Shown in pieces: positions 44,560-54,573 of a stretch of 64,000 nt of DNA. The position numbers were made by a program, and so were the translations under genes. The stretch's first letter is position 1, and each line of letters begins with the position of its first letter. Under the pieces are notes generated by a model. The model was not told where the DNA came from and ran no database searches. It saw only the letters and a list, made by a program, of their open reading frames with translations. The stretch comes from Bradyrhizobium sp. CCBAU 51765 (GTDB lineage: Bacteria > Pseudomonadota > Alphaproteobacteria > Rhizobiales > Xanthobacteraceae), in the NCBI RefSeq assembly GCF_015291725.1, contig NZ_CP030038.1, positions 2,593,001 to 2,657,000 of the forward strand, given 5' to 3'.

Positions 44560-46569
44560 TTAGGCCACGACCTTCGCCCCGGCGCCTTCGAGGCGCTGGC
44601 CTTCCTTCGCCAGATAGTCGCCAATCGCATCGGCCGGCATGGGCTTTGCGAAGTAATAACCCTGGATGAAGTCACAGCCGAGCCGGCGCAGGCTGTCGAG
44701 CTGGGCGCGGGTCTCGACTCCCTCGACGACGCAGGCGATCTCCATGTCGTCGCACAGGCCCGTGAGCGACTTGATGATCTTGTGGCTGACGGGATTTTCG
44801 TTGATGTCGGCGACGAAGCTGCGGTCGACCTTGATCTTGTCGAGCGGTAGCCGGTGGACGTGGCTCAGCGACGAATAGCCGGTGCCGAAATCGTCAAGCG
44901 AAATGCCGCAGCCCATCGCCTTCAGCGTCGCGATCGACTGCTGCGCGCGAACGAAGTCGAAGGTCACGGCGGTCTCGGTGATCTCGAAGTCGATCCGATG
45001 CGGCGGCAACCCACTCTTCTCGATGATGGAGATCAGCGGCAAAATGCCCTCCGCCGCGCAGACATCGTGGGCCGAGAGGTTGAACGACAGGCGGACGTGA
45101 TCGGGCCACGTCCTGGCGATGGCGAGCGCGCGCACCAGCAGCGCCTGCGTCAGTGGCCGGATCAGACCGATACGCTCGGCGGCCGGAATGAAATCGGCCG
45201 GGGAGACCATGCCGAGGCGAGTGCTATGCCAGCGCGCGAGGACCTCGAACCCGGCGGCGTACTCGCTCATGGCGTCGACGATCGGCTGGAACACCAGATC
45301 CATCTCGGTGCTGAAATCGGCCGTGCGCAGCAGGTTCTCGATGACTCCGCGACTGCGGATCTCGGCCTCGAGCTCGCTTGAGAAGATCACGGTGCGGCCG
45401 CGCAGATTGCGCTTGGCGTGATAGAGCGAGTAGTCGGCGCACTCGTATAGCGCTTCCGACGTGGTTGCTGAGTCCGGAAACGATGCGAATCCGATCGAGC
45501 ACGACAGCCCGGTGTGGGCGGTATCGAGCTGGTAAGGCAGTTTGACTTGGCCGCCGATGCGTTCGCCCAGCCGCATCAGATCCGCGTCGTCGGGACCGCC
45601 GCACACGATGAGGCCGAACTCGTCGCCGCCGAGCCGGGCGAACTCCACGCGCTGCGGGCCAAAGCCCTCGCAGACCTCGCGGATGCGTCGGCCCGCCTCG
45701 ATCAGGACGCGGTCGCCGACCGAGTGGCCGTAATTGTCGTTGATCGGCTTGAAGCCGTCGAGATCGATGATGCCGACCGCGACGCGAACGTTCCTGCGCT
45801 CGGCATCTGTGAAGGCACTCGACAATTCGGCGAAGAAACGGCGGCGGTTTGGCAGCTCCGTGAGGGTATCGAGATTGGCAAGTCGAAAGTTCTCGTCCGA
45901 AAGCGCCTGCGTCGCCGCCTGTTGCGCCAGCAGCGATTTGCGGCTGGCAACGAGATCGGCGAAGTCGCGGTAGTAGATGAACAGCACCGTCACCATCGCG
46001 CCGGAAACCAGGAGGTTGTTGACGGCGATCGCCTTCAGCGTCGGTTCGCCTGTGGCGAAGAAGAACAGCACATAGGGCACATCGACGATCAGCGTCACGA
46101 TCAGCGCTGCCGAACGCAGATGCATCAGTGTGAAGATGCAGCCGATCACGGTGACTGCCATGTAAAAGGCGACCTGGCTCTTGGCGAAGGGATCGCCATA
46201 AGGGTAGAGTGCGAAGGACCAGGCGGTGAAGCCGGCGCCGATCGGCAAGGTCAGCCAGTTGGTGGCGCGCAGATTGCTCAGGATGTCGGCATCGCTGCGC
46301 ACGCGGCGGCGCTGGCGCAGCCACCAGACGGTTCGCAACCCTGCGAGCACGGCCAGCACACCAGGCACGATCATCGTCAGCCAGTCCGGCGCCACGTTCA
46401 CATACGTATAGGCCACCGCGATCGTGTTGCTGATGAGGATGAAGTAGAGCAGCGGGATCTGCTTGGAGAACGCATTGAACTGCGCACGCGTCAGGTCCGG
46501 GTTATCGGCCGGTACGCGAAACAGCCGCGTTGCGGCGGCAAGATGAGACTTCAAATCGGCAACAGGCAT
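44560..46569 (-). CDS. membrane GGDEF-EAL cyclic-di-GMP enzyme
   Basis: 669 residues. About six hydrophobic helices fill the first 210 residues (e.g. LLYFILISNTIAVAYTYV). A GGDEF domain follows with an intact LGGDEFG near residue 313, then an EAL domain with EVLAR near 440, LSFNLSAHD, EITETAV, LDDFGTGYSS, IKVDRSFV, VVEGVET and QGYYFAKP. All key residues for both diguanylate cyclase and phosphodiesterase activity appear present; which dominates cannot be told. Start 46569 has a weak ribosome site, with TTG 46596 as alternative. No obvious link to neighbours. Confidence 0.92.
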   Translation of the reverse strand: MPVADLKSHLAAATRLFRVPADNPDLTRAQFNAFSKQIPLLYFILISNTIAVAYTYVNVAPDWLTMIVPGVLAVLAGLRTVWWLRQRRRVRSDADILSNLRATNWLTLPIGAGFTAWSFALYPYGDPFAKSQVAFYMAVTVIGCIFTLMHLRSAALIVTLIVDVPYVLFFFATGEPTLKAIAVNNLLVSGAMVTVLFIYYRDFADLVASRKSLLAQQAATQALSDENFRLANLDTLTELPNRRRFFAELSSAFTDAERRNVRVAVGIIDLDGFKPINDNYGHSVGDRVLIEAGRRIREVCEGFGPQRVEFARLGGDEFGLIVCGGPDDADLMRLGERIGGQVKLPYQLDTAHTGLSCSIGFASFPDSATTSEALYECADYSLYHAKRNLRGRTVIFSSELEAEIRSRGVIENLLRTADFSTEMDLVFQPIVDAMSEYAAGFEVLARWHSTRLGMVSPADFIPAAERIGLIRPLTQALLVRALAIARTWPDHVRLSFNLSAHDVCAAEGILPLISIIEKSGLPPHRIDFEITETAVTFDFVRAQQSIATLKAMGCGISLDDFGTGYSSLSHVHRLPLDKIKVDRSFVADINENPVSHKIIKSLTGLCDDMEIACVVEGVETRAQLDSLRRLGCDFIQGYYFAKPMPADAIGDYLAKEGQRLEGAGAKVVA

Positions 46570-46858
46570 TGAAATACGAGCCCCGGATCCCCTCAAAACG
46601 CGGGCGAGCTTGCACGGCGCGGGTAAAGGGCGCGTTAGATCGGGGCGCGCGGAAGGCCGACACAGGTTGACGCGCTACCTCAAGGTCTATTCGGCGGTTC
46701 GATTGGTGAGGTCCCGTTAAGGATATCCGCCGCTGGATGCGTGCGTCTCGGGCGCAAGTCCGCCGCAATCACTGCAGCTACGGTCTGCTAACCATCTGCC
46801 TCCCATAGTTTTCATGTCGTTCCGATCGGGCGATTGCCGTGGCTCGATCGGTCACGCT

Positions 46859-47137
46859 TCAGCGCCCGATCGTCACCCCGGCGGTGGAGCGCATCGCATC
46901 TCTCAGGCTGGTCGCGTTCATGTCGTCGAGGACCTGCCGCGTCAGCACGGTGGTCTGGCCGGGCGTGTCGAGGATCGTCTCTCCGCGCGAGGAAGAGAGC
47001 CGATTGGCCTTGTAGGGCGCGGCCGGATCGGTGGCGGGAATGGCCGTGGCTGCAGGACGCGGCCGTTTGCCGGCGGCGAGCGCTGGCTGTGAGATGGCGA
47101 AGGCGATCACGACCAGAAGCAGCGATCTTGCGCGCAT
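46859..47137 (-). pseudogene. truncated TonB-dependent receptor (signal peptide plus start of plug)
   Basis: A 92-residue frame with an intact signal peptide (MRARSLLLVVIAFAISQPALA) and the beginning of a siderophore-receptor plug: ETILDTPGQTTVLTRQVLDDMNATSLRDAMRSTAGVTIGR. In full receptors this plug continues into an RGF/RGFD-type segment and a 22-strand barrel. Here it stops right after GVTIGR, and the downstream bases show no continuation. It is a remnant of a Fiu/FhuE-like receptor, or a small secreted protein derived from one. Confidence 0.7.
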
Positions 47138-47200
47138 GTGCGATCTCCCATGTCGGGACTTCAGGCTAGCACATCGGGAGCGTGGTCGCAGAAGAAAGGA

Positions 47201-48475
47201 TCAGGCGAGAGCGGCCTGGCGCTCCCGCGTCGGTTCGCGGACGCGGTCGATGTTCCTCGGCTCGGCGAGTCGCGTAAAGCTGCGATGGTTCGCCTGCGCG
47301 GGCGCCTCGACAATGACGCCCTCACAGACGATCTGTCCGCCGAGCATCCTGAATTCCAGCTTGTCGTAGCGCGGCATTGTCTCGCCGGGCGCCGGCGGCA
47401 GCAGCCCGACGCTTCCCTGGATGTTCAACGCGGCCTCGCCGGTGCCGTGAAGCCGCGGATTCCACATACGGATTCCGGTCTCCGTCCAGCGCTGTCGGAT
47501 CAGCGCGGCGCGATCGCTGGGTTCCGCGGCTCTCGCGCGAGCTTTCGGGGCGCTGCGGATCTCCGGAGCAGGAGACTCGAGCGGCGGAGCCGGTTCGATC
47601 TCGATGGCGACGCTGGCTGACTCGTTGGCCGCCGTCGCAACGGCTGTGACGAGCGGGACATCGTTTGCAGGGGCCGGCGCGACCTCGACGGCGAGCTCCG
47701 GGTCGCTATCGGCTCCGGCTTCAGAATCGTCGGGCGCGACGCTGTTGGCTTCGCCGAGGAGGACCGGGATTGCTTCGACGGCGACCGTTTCGACCTCGGT
47801 GGAAACGTCGGGCGATGGGGCAGCCTCGATAACGGCATCAGGGACGTCAGTCGAAGCGGTCGCGACGTCTGGTGGTGAAACCACAGCCTCTTCTGCGACG
47901 TCGGAATCGATTTCGGCGGGAGATGCATCGCCAATGATGGCGAGATCAGCGTCCGCAACTGGCTCGTTCTCCGCGTCGGGCGATGAAGCCAACACCTCCT
48001 CGGCGACGGGCGGCGTCGCGGGCGCGTCCATTTCCGTCGCTCTCTCCGGAGATGAGTCGTCGCTGGTACAGATATCGTCGGACGGATTCTCCGCGACGAC
48101 AGGCACAGCCGCATCGTTCGCCGCGACCGGAGCCTGGGTGGCGGGGACAGCATCGTCGCGCACCGGGGCGGTGCTGATCTCGGCGATTCGAGCTTGAACA
48201 GGGGCCGCGACGTCTTCGATGACGGCGGGCGAAGCGTCCGTGGCGATCGGCGCGACGTCGATGCTGCCGCCGTGCGGCAAGGGCCGAAGTCGGGTAAGCG
48301 CCCAGTTCACCGAAGGGATGCGGCGCAGCAACGATATCAGTCTCGAAAGCACTGGGAGTTGTCCAAGAGGTACTCGGCGTGAGGCAATCGCTGATTCGCC
48401 AGCAATGAGAAAACCTGCCCCGGCCGTCACACTCGTGTCAATGTAGGGAGGACCAATTGCAGAACATCCACGCAT
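47201..48475 (-). CDS. acidic Ala/Pro/Val-rich hypothetical protein
   Basis: 424 residues in three parts. The first 65 residues (to LTRLRPL) are moderately hydrophobic. About 230 residues of low-complexity acidic sequence follow, rich in Ala, Val, Pro, Glu and Asp, and probably disordered. A compact C-terminal block comes last (LIRQRWTETGIRMWNPRLHG, QGSVGLLPPAPGETMPRYDKL, MLGGQIVCEGVIVEAP) that looks like a real conserved domain. I do not recognise the family. The start is uncertain because no second Met occurs early. It is downstream of the autotransporter on the same strand (50 bp). Confidence 0.65.
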   Translation of the reverse strand: MRGCSAIGPPYIDTSVTAGAGFLIAGESAIASRRVPLGQLPVLSRLISLLRRIPSVNWALTRLRPLPHGGSIDVAPIATDASPAVIEDVAAPVQARIAEISTAPVRDDAVPATQAPVAANDAAVPVVAENPSDDICTSDDSSPERATEMDAPATPPVAEEVLASSPDAENEPVADADLAIIGDASPAEIDSDVAEEAVVSPPDVATASTDVPDAVIEAAPSPDVSTEVETVAVEAIPVLLGEANSVAPDDSEAGADSDPELAVEVAPAPANDVPLVTAVATAANESASVAIEIEPAPPLESPAPEIRSAPKARARAAEPSDRAALIRQRWTETGIRMWNPRLHGTGEAALNIQGSVGLLPPAPGETMPRYDKLEFRMLGGQIVCEGVIVEAPAQANHRSFTRLAEPRNIDRVREPTRERQAALA

Positions 48476-48525
48476 CCACTGCGCGCAGATGGCGACGCAA
48501 TCAGATCGAGATCACGCGCGCAAGC

Positions 48526-51236
48526 TTACCACACGATGCGGAAACCGCCGGTGCCCCTGTAGCCGTGATTGTCACCTGGATCATCAACGCTCGCGCGGTA
48601 GGAGATCTCGCCGAACACGGCATAACGGCCGTTCGCCCAGCTATGGGTGCCGCCGCCGCCGATGCTGCCCCACAGGCGATCATGGCCGCTCGCGAAGCCG
48701 GTGCCGGCGACATCGATCCGGTGCCGTCCAGGAACTCATAGTGCAGATTGCCGATGGCATAGAGGTCGGAGCGGACGATGCCCGTGCCGTCGTTCCAGGT
48801 GCGCTGATGGTTGAGCGACAGCCCGAGACGGCCGAGTAGACTGTCGGCGTTGCCAAGCGTGACCAGCGCGCCGAAGTGGTCGGTGAAGGCATCGAAGCCG
48901 ACCTTTGAATAGGTAAGCTGAGCCTGCGGCGCCAGCCAGAAGCCGCTACCGACCGCGATCCGCTTGCCGCCCTCGAGGCTGAACGCATAGCCGAAGCCTT
49001 CATTGCCGTGGATCACGCTGCCGGCCAGCGCCGACGACAGGTCGCTGCGATAGAACATGGTCTGCGCCTGGCCGTCGACATAGAAACCGTCGTGGCCGTA
49101 CCAGGTCGCGGTCGCGCCGACGCCGGTCCCTTGCGCGCGAATTCGGCCGTTGCCGAACACTGAATTGACGAAGGCCGTGGTCAGGCCGTATTGCGCCGTG
49201 ATGCCGACGATCAGCCGGCCGCGCGCGTTGTCGAGCGCAACGCCATCGAGCCCGACCTGCGCTTTCATTTCGTCGGAATCATAGGTCGAGCCGGTCGTGT
49301 TGGACGGCCGCAGCTTGGACTGCCCGCCCTCGATGCGGCCCCAGAATGCCGATTGCGTCCATGAGCCGTCCGTGGTCTGCGCGGTATCGATGCCCGCGCG
49401 CGCCATCGCCTCGCTGCCGCTCCAATAGCGGTTGCCGGCGCGCTGCTGAAGGCTCGGCGCCTGGTTCATCCCGAGCAGCACCTGTGCGTAGTTCTCGTAC
49501 AGGGGGACGCCGGCCTGATAAAGCGGCCCGGCGGCCACCGGCCCCAGTGGGTCGATCAGGCTGGAGCGCAGATACCAATCGCCGTCCGTCGGAGTACCGA
49601 TTCCATTCTTCTGCAACGTGTATGCGTAAGCACCGCCGACCAAAGCCTGCTGGCCGCCAATGACGTAGTCGCCCTGCAGCGCGAAGGTGCCGTTCGAGGC
49701 ACCGCCGACGTCGATCACCTTGATGCCTTCGACAGTCTGCGCGCCGTTGCCGCCGATCTTGGCGATGCGGAGCGTGGAGGCGCCAGACGTGGCTCCCTGC
49801 ACAACAAGTCGATCAGTGATCGAGCCGTCGCCGCCGAGCGCGGTATTGAGGAGAACCGTGCCGCCATTGCCCGTATAGTCGCCGGTCACCGTCAGCGTGG
49901 TCCCCGGTGCGCCCCCGGTTCGCACCAGCCCGGCATTGTCGAGCGATGCGATGGTCTGGTTGAAGCCGTTCAAGTCGAACGTCCCGCCGGTAGCGGCGAC
50001 GTGGGCGGACGCGGCGCTGAAGGCACCGGCCGCGCCGGCGCGCAGCGTGCTGCCGGTGACCGTGGTTGCGCCGCTATAGGTGTTGACGCCGGACAACGTC
50101 TGCGTCCCGCCGGTGAGTGCGAGCCCACCGGTGCCGCCGAGTGCGCCAGCGAATGTATCGCCGGCATTTGTGATTGCCAGCGTCTTGGTGCCGAGCACGA
50201 CGGTGCCGGTGCCGGCAAGGCTCTGAATGTGCGAGCTAGCGTCTGTAACGCCAGAAATATCGAATGTTGCATTCACGACCACCCGCCTTGAATTGGCGAG
50301 CGCATCGCTGGCGCTGGCGATGACGCCAATCGCGAGCGTGCCCTGCTGGATCACGGTCTCGCCGGTGTAGGTGCTGCCGCCACGAAGGAACAAGGTCCCG
50401 TTGCCAATCTTGGTCAATCCGCCGATGCCGCTGAGGCCGCCCGCGCCTGAAGCGATGACAGTGAAGCCGTTGGTATCGAAGGTCAGCCCGCCCGCGGCGA
50501 TGTTGTTCTGGGCGGCCGTGCCGCCGAAGTAGTTGGCGTTATTGCCCGCAGCTCGGATGACGGCATTGTCGTAATTGGCCTGATTGGCAGCACTTCCGAA
50601 AAAAGCGATGTTGGAGGCCTGCAGCGTGCCATTGCTGATGTTGAGTGTGGCGGTGCCGTTGCCGGCCGGTGCGCCCATTTGGAGCCTGCTTGTTGTGACT
50701 AGAGTTCCGCCATCCGTGATGTTGACGATAGCTGCGCCGCCGCCACCCACCGTGATGAGGTTGTTGGTCGTCCATCGCGATCCGGCTCCGGTGATGGTCA
50801 TGGTGGTCGTGGCGCCCAGAGTGATGCCAACCTGAATGGAGGCGCCGGTGGTTGTCAGATTGCTACCGTTCTGAATCGTAAGGCTGGTCACTCCGGCCGA
50901 ACCAAGACGAAAGTTGCCCGTTGTGCCGGTCGCCCCGGGCGTCACGCCAAGAATGATGCTTGCAGGTGTCGTCATATCGACCGCGCCGCCGGCCGGGGCC
51001 GTTCCGCCGGACCAGTTCGAGCCCACCGTCCAGTCATTGCTGGTGGCGCCGGTCCACGTCTGCGCCGCTGCGGAGCTTGGAAAAAGCGCCGAGAGCGCAG
51101 CCGCTGCAGCGCTCATCAACAGCAGGTCGCGGAACTCGGCACGTTTGCATGTGAGGGATACGGTCCGACGTGGATGTCTGCTCTGATCGTCGGTCGCTTG
51201 TCGCGAGATCGTCACAGCCCCGATGCATTCGCGCAT
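48526..51236 (-). CDS. autotransporter with passenger repeats; C-terminus frameshifted
   Basis: A type V autotransporter of about 903 residues once corrected. It has a long signal region (ending ALSALFPSSAAAQTWTG), a Gly/Thr/Asn-rich beta-helix passenger with PATR-like units (LTKIGNGTLFLRGGSTYTGETVIQQGTLAIG, seen here by GNGTLFLRGGSTYTGET and SGVNTYSGATTVTGSTLRAG), and an autotransporter barrel from WTQSAFWGRIEGG. At 48718-48723 one base is missing: the uncorrected frame runs on as nonsense to 48501, whereas adding one base restores LWGSIGGGGTHSWANGRYAV ... GFRIVW and a stop at 48526, a normal aromatic barrel end. ATG 51236 has AGGGG upstream. Confidence 0.8.
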
Positions 51237-51663
51237 GGTGGCACTGCCCCTGTTCTTGGTGCTGTGTCCGGATGGCTGATCGCCAAACATGATCGACAGC
51301 AGATCGTGACTGTTACGGTATGTGGCTGGCTGTGATCGGGTCAATGCAGATCATTGCTGTTCATTGCTGCGCAATACGGAATAGCGATAAGTGTGTTTGT
51401 CGTGCAACGTCAGGTCGATGGCGTTAATGGAGGAGTAACCACGCAACGCGTGTGCGAACATACAAAGACGATGCAGGTTTAAGCCGGCGGCGCGCTTTTG
51501 CCGCGCCTATGAGGAGCGAGCCGAGACGCGCCGTGGATCGATTGGCAAGCCTCGGCGACCGGGCTGCCTTCAGGGTCAATTTCCGTTGCGGCCCAAGGTC
51601 GGGGTTCCCGACGTCATTGCCCGCGCGTATTCAGGACCGTCATTGTCTGGTCGGAGACGTCGC
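51237..51663. other. divergent intergenic region
   Basis: 427 bases between the autotransporter and tupA starts. It is locally AT-rich around 51300-51440 (promoter-like) with short direct copies of cattgctg near 51350-51370. No gene or clear operator is seen. Confidence 0.4.
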
Positions 51664-52473
51664 ATGAGGAAGCTTGCCACGATCGGAGCGGTCTTGCTCT
51701 GGTCCACTATCGCATTCGCACAGGATCGCACCATCACTGTGGCCTCGACGACCTCGACGGAGCAGTCGGGGCTGTTCGGCCATTTGCTGCCTCTGTTCTC
51801 GAAGGCCGAGGGCATCAGCGTCAAGGTCGTCGCCGTCGGCACCGGCCAGGCGCTGGATATCGGGCGGCGTGGGGATGCCGACGTGGTGTTCGTCCATGAC
51901 CGTGCTGCCGAAGACAAGTTCATGTCCGAAGGGCAGGGCGTGAAGCGCTTCGACGTCATGTACAACGACTTCATCATCGTCGGCCCGAAGAGCGATCCCG
52001 CGAAGATCGCCGGCGGCAAGGATGTCGCGGATGCGCTGCGCAAGATCGCGGGGGCCAAGGCGCCGTTCATCTCGCGCGGGGACAAGTCCGGCACGCACGC
52101 GGCCGAACTGAGGCTATGGAAAGAGGCGGGCGTTGACCTCGGCGCCGGGAAGGACAATTGGTACCGTGAGATCGGTCAGGGCATGGGCCCGGCGCTGAAC
52201 ATGGCCTCGTCGTCGAATGCCTATCTTCTGTCGGACCGCGGCACCTGGCTTTCGTTCAAGAACAGGGGCGAACTTGCCGTCCTGACCGAGGGCGACAAGC
52301 GGCTGTTCAACCAATATGGCGTCATGCTGGTGAATCCGGCAAGGCATCCGAACGTCAAGGCGAAGGACGGGCAGGCCTTCATCGACTGGCTGGTTTCGCC
52401 GAAGGGGCAGGAAGCGATCGCCGGGTACAAGGTCGGCGGCGAGCAGCTATTTTTCCCCAACGCGTCCCACTAG
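51664..52473 (+). CDS. tupA: tungstate/molybdate ABC binding protein TupA-like
   Basis: 269 residues with a Sec signal (MRKLATIGAVLLWSTIAFAQ) followed at once by TVASTTSTEQSGLFGHLLPLF, the TTST...SGL oxyanion-binding hallmark of TupA. Further on are VGTGQALDIGRRGDADVVFVHD, SRGDKSGTHAAELRLW and MASSSNAYLLSDRGTWL. It captures tungstate or molybdate in the periplasm. GGAG fixes ATG 51664. Its last 27 bases overlap the 3' end of the permease gene on the other strand, which is unusual for partners of one transporter. Confidence 0.9.
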   Translation: MRKLATIGAVLLWSTIAFAQDRTITVASTTSTEQSGLFGHLLPLFSKAEGISVKVVAVGTGQALDIGRRGDADVVFVHDRAAEDKFMSEGQGVKRFDVMYNDFIIVGPKSDPAKIAGGKDVADALRKIAGAKAPFISRGDKSGTHAAELRLWKEAGVDLGAGKDNWYREIGQGMGPALNMASSSNAYLLSDRGTWLSFKNRGELAVLTEGDKRLFNQYGVMLVNPARHPNVKAKDGQAFIDWLVSPKGQEAIAGYKVGGEQLFFPNASH

Positions 52474-53145
52474 CACGAAGGCGACGGTCGACACCGCGAC
52501 GCTGAGCGCGAGCAGGATCAGCCCGAGCCCCAGCGCCAGCGGCAGGTCGCCTTTGCTGGTTTCCAGTGCGATCGCTGTCGTCATCGTGCGGGTGAAGCCG
52601 CGGATGTTGCCGCCGACGATGATGATGGCGCCGACTTCGGCAATGGCGCGCCCGAACGCCGCGAGAAAGGCCGTCAGCAACGAGGTCCGGCCGAGCGCCA
52701 ACAGCAGGGCCATGCTGCGCAGGGTCGATAGCCCGTCGATCCGCGCCAGGTCGCCATACTCCGCCCATAGCAGGCTCGCCGGCCGATGCACCAGCGCCAC
52801 CACGATCGGCGTGGCCAGCAGCGTCTGGGCGATCACCATGGCGGCCGGCGTGAACAGCAAGCCCGCCGCCCCGAGCGGACCGGACCGCGACAGCAGGAGA
52901 TAGAGGGCGAGCCCGACCACGACCGGCGGAAGGCCGAGCAGCGCATTGGTTACGACGATGATAACCTGACGTCCCCGGAAACGGGTGATCGCAAGCAGGG
53001 CTCCCAACGGTGCGCCGATCAGGAGCGCGACGATGCTGGCGGTCAGGCTGACCCGCACCGACAATGCGACGATGCCGAGCAGCTCGGCGTCGGCCTCGGC
53101 GATCAGGGTGAGGGCGGAGCCGATAGATCGTGCAAAGTCGTTCAT
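52447..53145 (-). CDS. tupB: tungstate/molybdate ABC permease TupB-like
   Basis: 232 residues with five to six hydrophobic helices. The TupB string FGRAIAEVGAIIIVGGNIRGFTRTMTTAIALETSKGD is present (seen as RAIAEVGAIIIVGGNI and MTTAIALETSKGD). It would pair with the neighbouring TupA, but the genes converge and overlap by 27 bp instead of forming the usual tupABC operon. No ATPase (TupC) gene lies in the 300 bp upstream or elsewhere nearby. Confidence 0.9.
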   Translation of the reverse strand: MNDFARSIGSALTLIAEADAELLGIVALSVRVSLTASIVALLIGAPLGALLAITRFRGRQVIIVVTNALLGLPPVVVGLALYLLLSRSGPLGAAGLLFTPAAMVIAQTLLATPIVVALVHRPASLLWAEYGDLARIDGLSTLRSMALLLALGRTSLLTAFLAAFGRAIAEVGAIIIVGGNIRGFTRTMTTAIALETSKGDLPLALGLGLILLALSVAVSTVAFVLVGRVGEK

Positions 53146-53442
53146 CCGGCCTCAGGCAACTCCGTTCCGCGGGGCTCCCGCGACGTGCGTTCTGGCCGTT
53201 GCGGCTGCCATAATCAAGACCCCGACTGGGCTGCCGCGGGAGGGCATGGAGGCCGCAAACCGGCCTCCGGGCGCCCGAGGACGGCGTTTGAAGCCCGTCA
53301 GGCGCTTTATTCCGTCTATGAATGCTTTAAGGGAGGGGCAGGATCGGGTCGCAGCCGTCTTGCGGCGGTGCTAGACCTGATGCGGAAACAATGGCGCCGG
53401 GCCATGCTGGCATCGGCCGCAGGATGAGAAGGAAGTGAGGCA

Positions 53443-54294
53443 ATGATCCAGACGGTTGGCATCATCGGGGCAGGGACCATGGGGAACGGCATCGCGCAGG
53501 TCTGCGCCGCAGCCGGGCTTTCGGTCGTGATGGTCGATATTTCCGATGCGGCGGTGAACCGCGGCCTCTCGACCGTCGGCGGCAGCCTCGAGCGCCTGGT
53601 CAAGAAGGACAAGATGTCGGCGGCCGATCGCGAGGCGACGCTCAAGCGCATCACCGGCACCACCGACCGGTCGAAGCTGTCCGATTGCGATCTGGTCATC
53701 GAGGCCGCGACCGAGAACGAGGAGCTCAAGGTCAAGATCCTGAAGGATCTCTGCGCGAAGCTGTCGCCGCGCACGCTGGTCGCGACCAACACGTCGTCGA
53801 TCTCGATCACCAAGCTCGCTGCGGCGACCGATCGTCCCGACCGGTTCATCGGCATGCACTTCTTCAACCCGGTGCCGGTGATGGCGCTGCTGGAGCTCAT
53901 CCGCGGCCTGCAGACCTCGGACGACACCCATGCGAAGGCGCTCGATTTCGCCAAGCGCGTCGGCAAGGTGGCGATCACGGCCAAGAACAGCCCGGGCTTC
54001 GCCGTCAACCGCATCCTGTGCCCGATGATTAACGAGGCGATCTTCGCGCTCCAGGAGGGGATCGCAACGGCGGAAGAGATCGACGCCGGCATGAAGCTCG
54101 GTTGCAACCATCCGATCGGGCCGCTGGCTCTGGCCGATCTGGTCGGGCTCGACACCATGCTTTCGGTGATGGAGGTCTTCTACAAGGGCTTCAATGATCC
54201 CAAATATCGGCCGGCCCCGCTGCTGAAGGAAATGGTCGATGCCGGCCATCTCGGGCGCAAGACCGGGCAGGGCTTCTACACCTACAGCGCCTGA
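53443..54294 (+). CDS. 3-hydroxybutyryl-CoA dehydrogenase
   Basis: 283 residues, single-function 3-hydroxyacyl-CoA dehydrogenase. The NAD-binding [20 protein letters not shown] opens the protein. The catalytic His is in [20 protein letters not shown] with Glu in [28 protein letters not shown] and the C-terminal [14 protein letters not shown] are typical. It interconverts acetoacetyl-CoA and 3-hydroxybutyryl-CoA (PHB or fatty-acid metabolism) in the cytoplasm. AAGGAAGTGAGG precedes the ATG. It is often downstream of etfAB in this group, but not here. Confidence 0.95.
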   Translation: MIQTVGIIGAGTMGNGIAQVCAAAGLSVVMVDISDAAVNRGLSTVGGSLERLVKKDKMSAADREATLKRITGTTDRSKLSDCDLVIEAATENEELKVKILKDLCAKLSPRTLVATNTSSISITKLAAATDRPDRFIGMHFFNPVPVMALLELIRGLQTSDDTHAKALDFAKRVGKVAITAKNSPGFAVNRILCPMINEAIFALQEGIATAEEIDAGMKLGCNHPIGPLALADLVGLDTMLSVMEVFYKGFNDPKYRPAPLLKEMVDAGHLGRKTGQGFYTYSA

Positions 54295-54392
54295 TGAGGG
54301 CAGGGCGGTGGACGCGAGCGCCCGCCGCCAGATCGCACTTTGCGCTGCGACAAAGACGCCGCGCGCGATCGGCCCCAGCGTGGAGGCGGGCG

Positions 54393-54545
54393 CTTCCTTC
54401 TCCCCTTGTGGCTTTGTGGGAGAAGGTGGCGCGAAGCGCCGGATGAGGGGGCGCTTCCGTAAAATCAAATGCTGATGACTGGGCGGAGACAGGCCCCTCA
54501 CCCGTCTCGCCGCTTGGCGAACCACCCTCTTCAAGGGGAGAGGGC
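54393..54545. repeat. paired inverted repeat, family shared with 57.9 kb
   Basis: cttccttctccccttgtgg ... gaaggtggcgcgaagcgccg ... gatgagggg on the left and cccctcaccc ... ctcttcaaggggagaggg on the right. The left arm matches 57884-57935 closely, apart from a short ctttgtgg duplication here. Confidence 0.8.
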
Positions 54546-54573
54546 AAGAGAAAACGGACGAAGAGAAGAGGAC

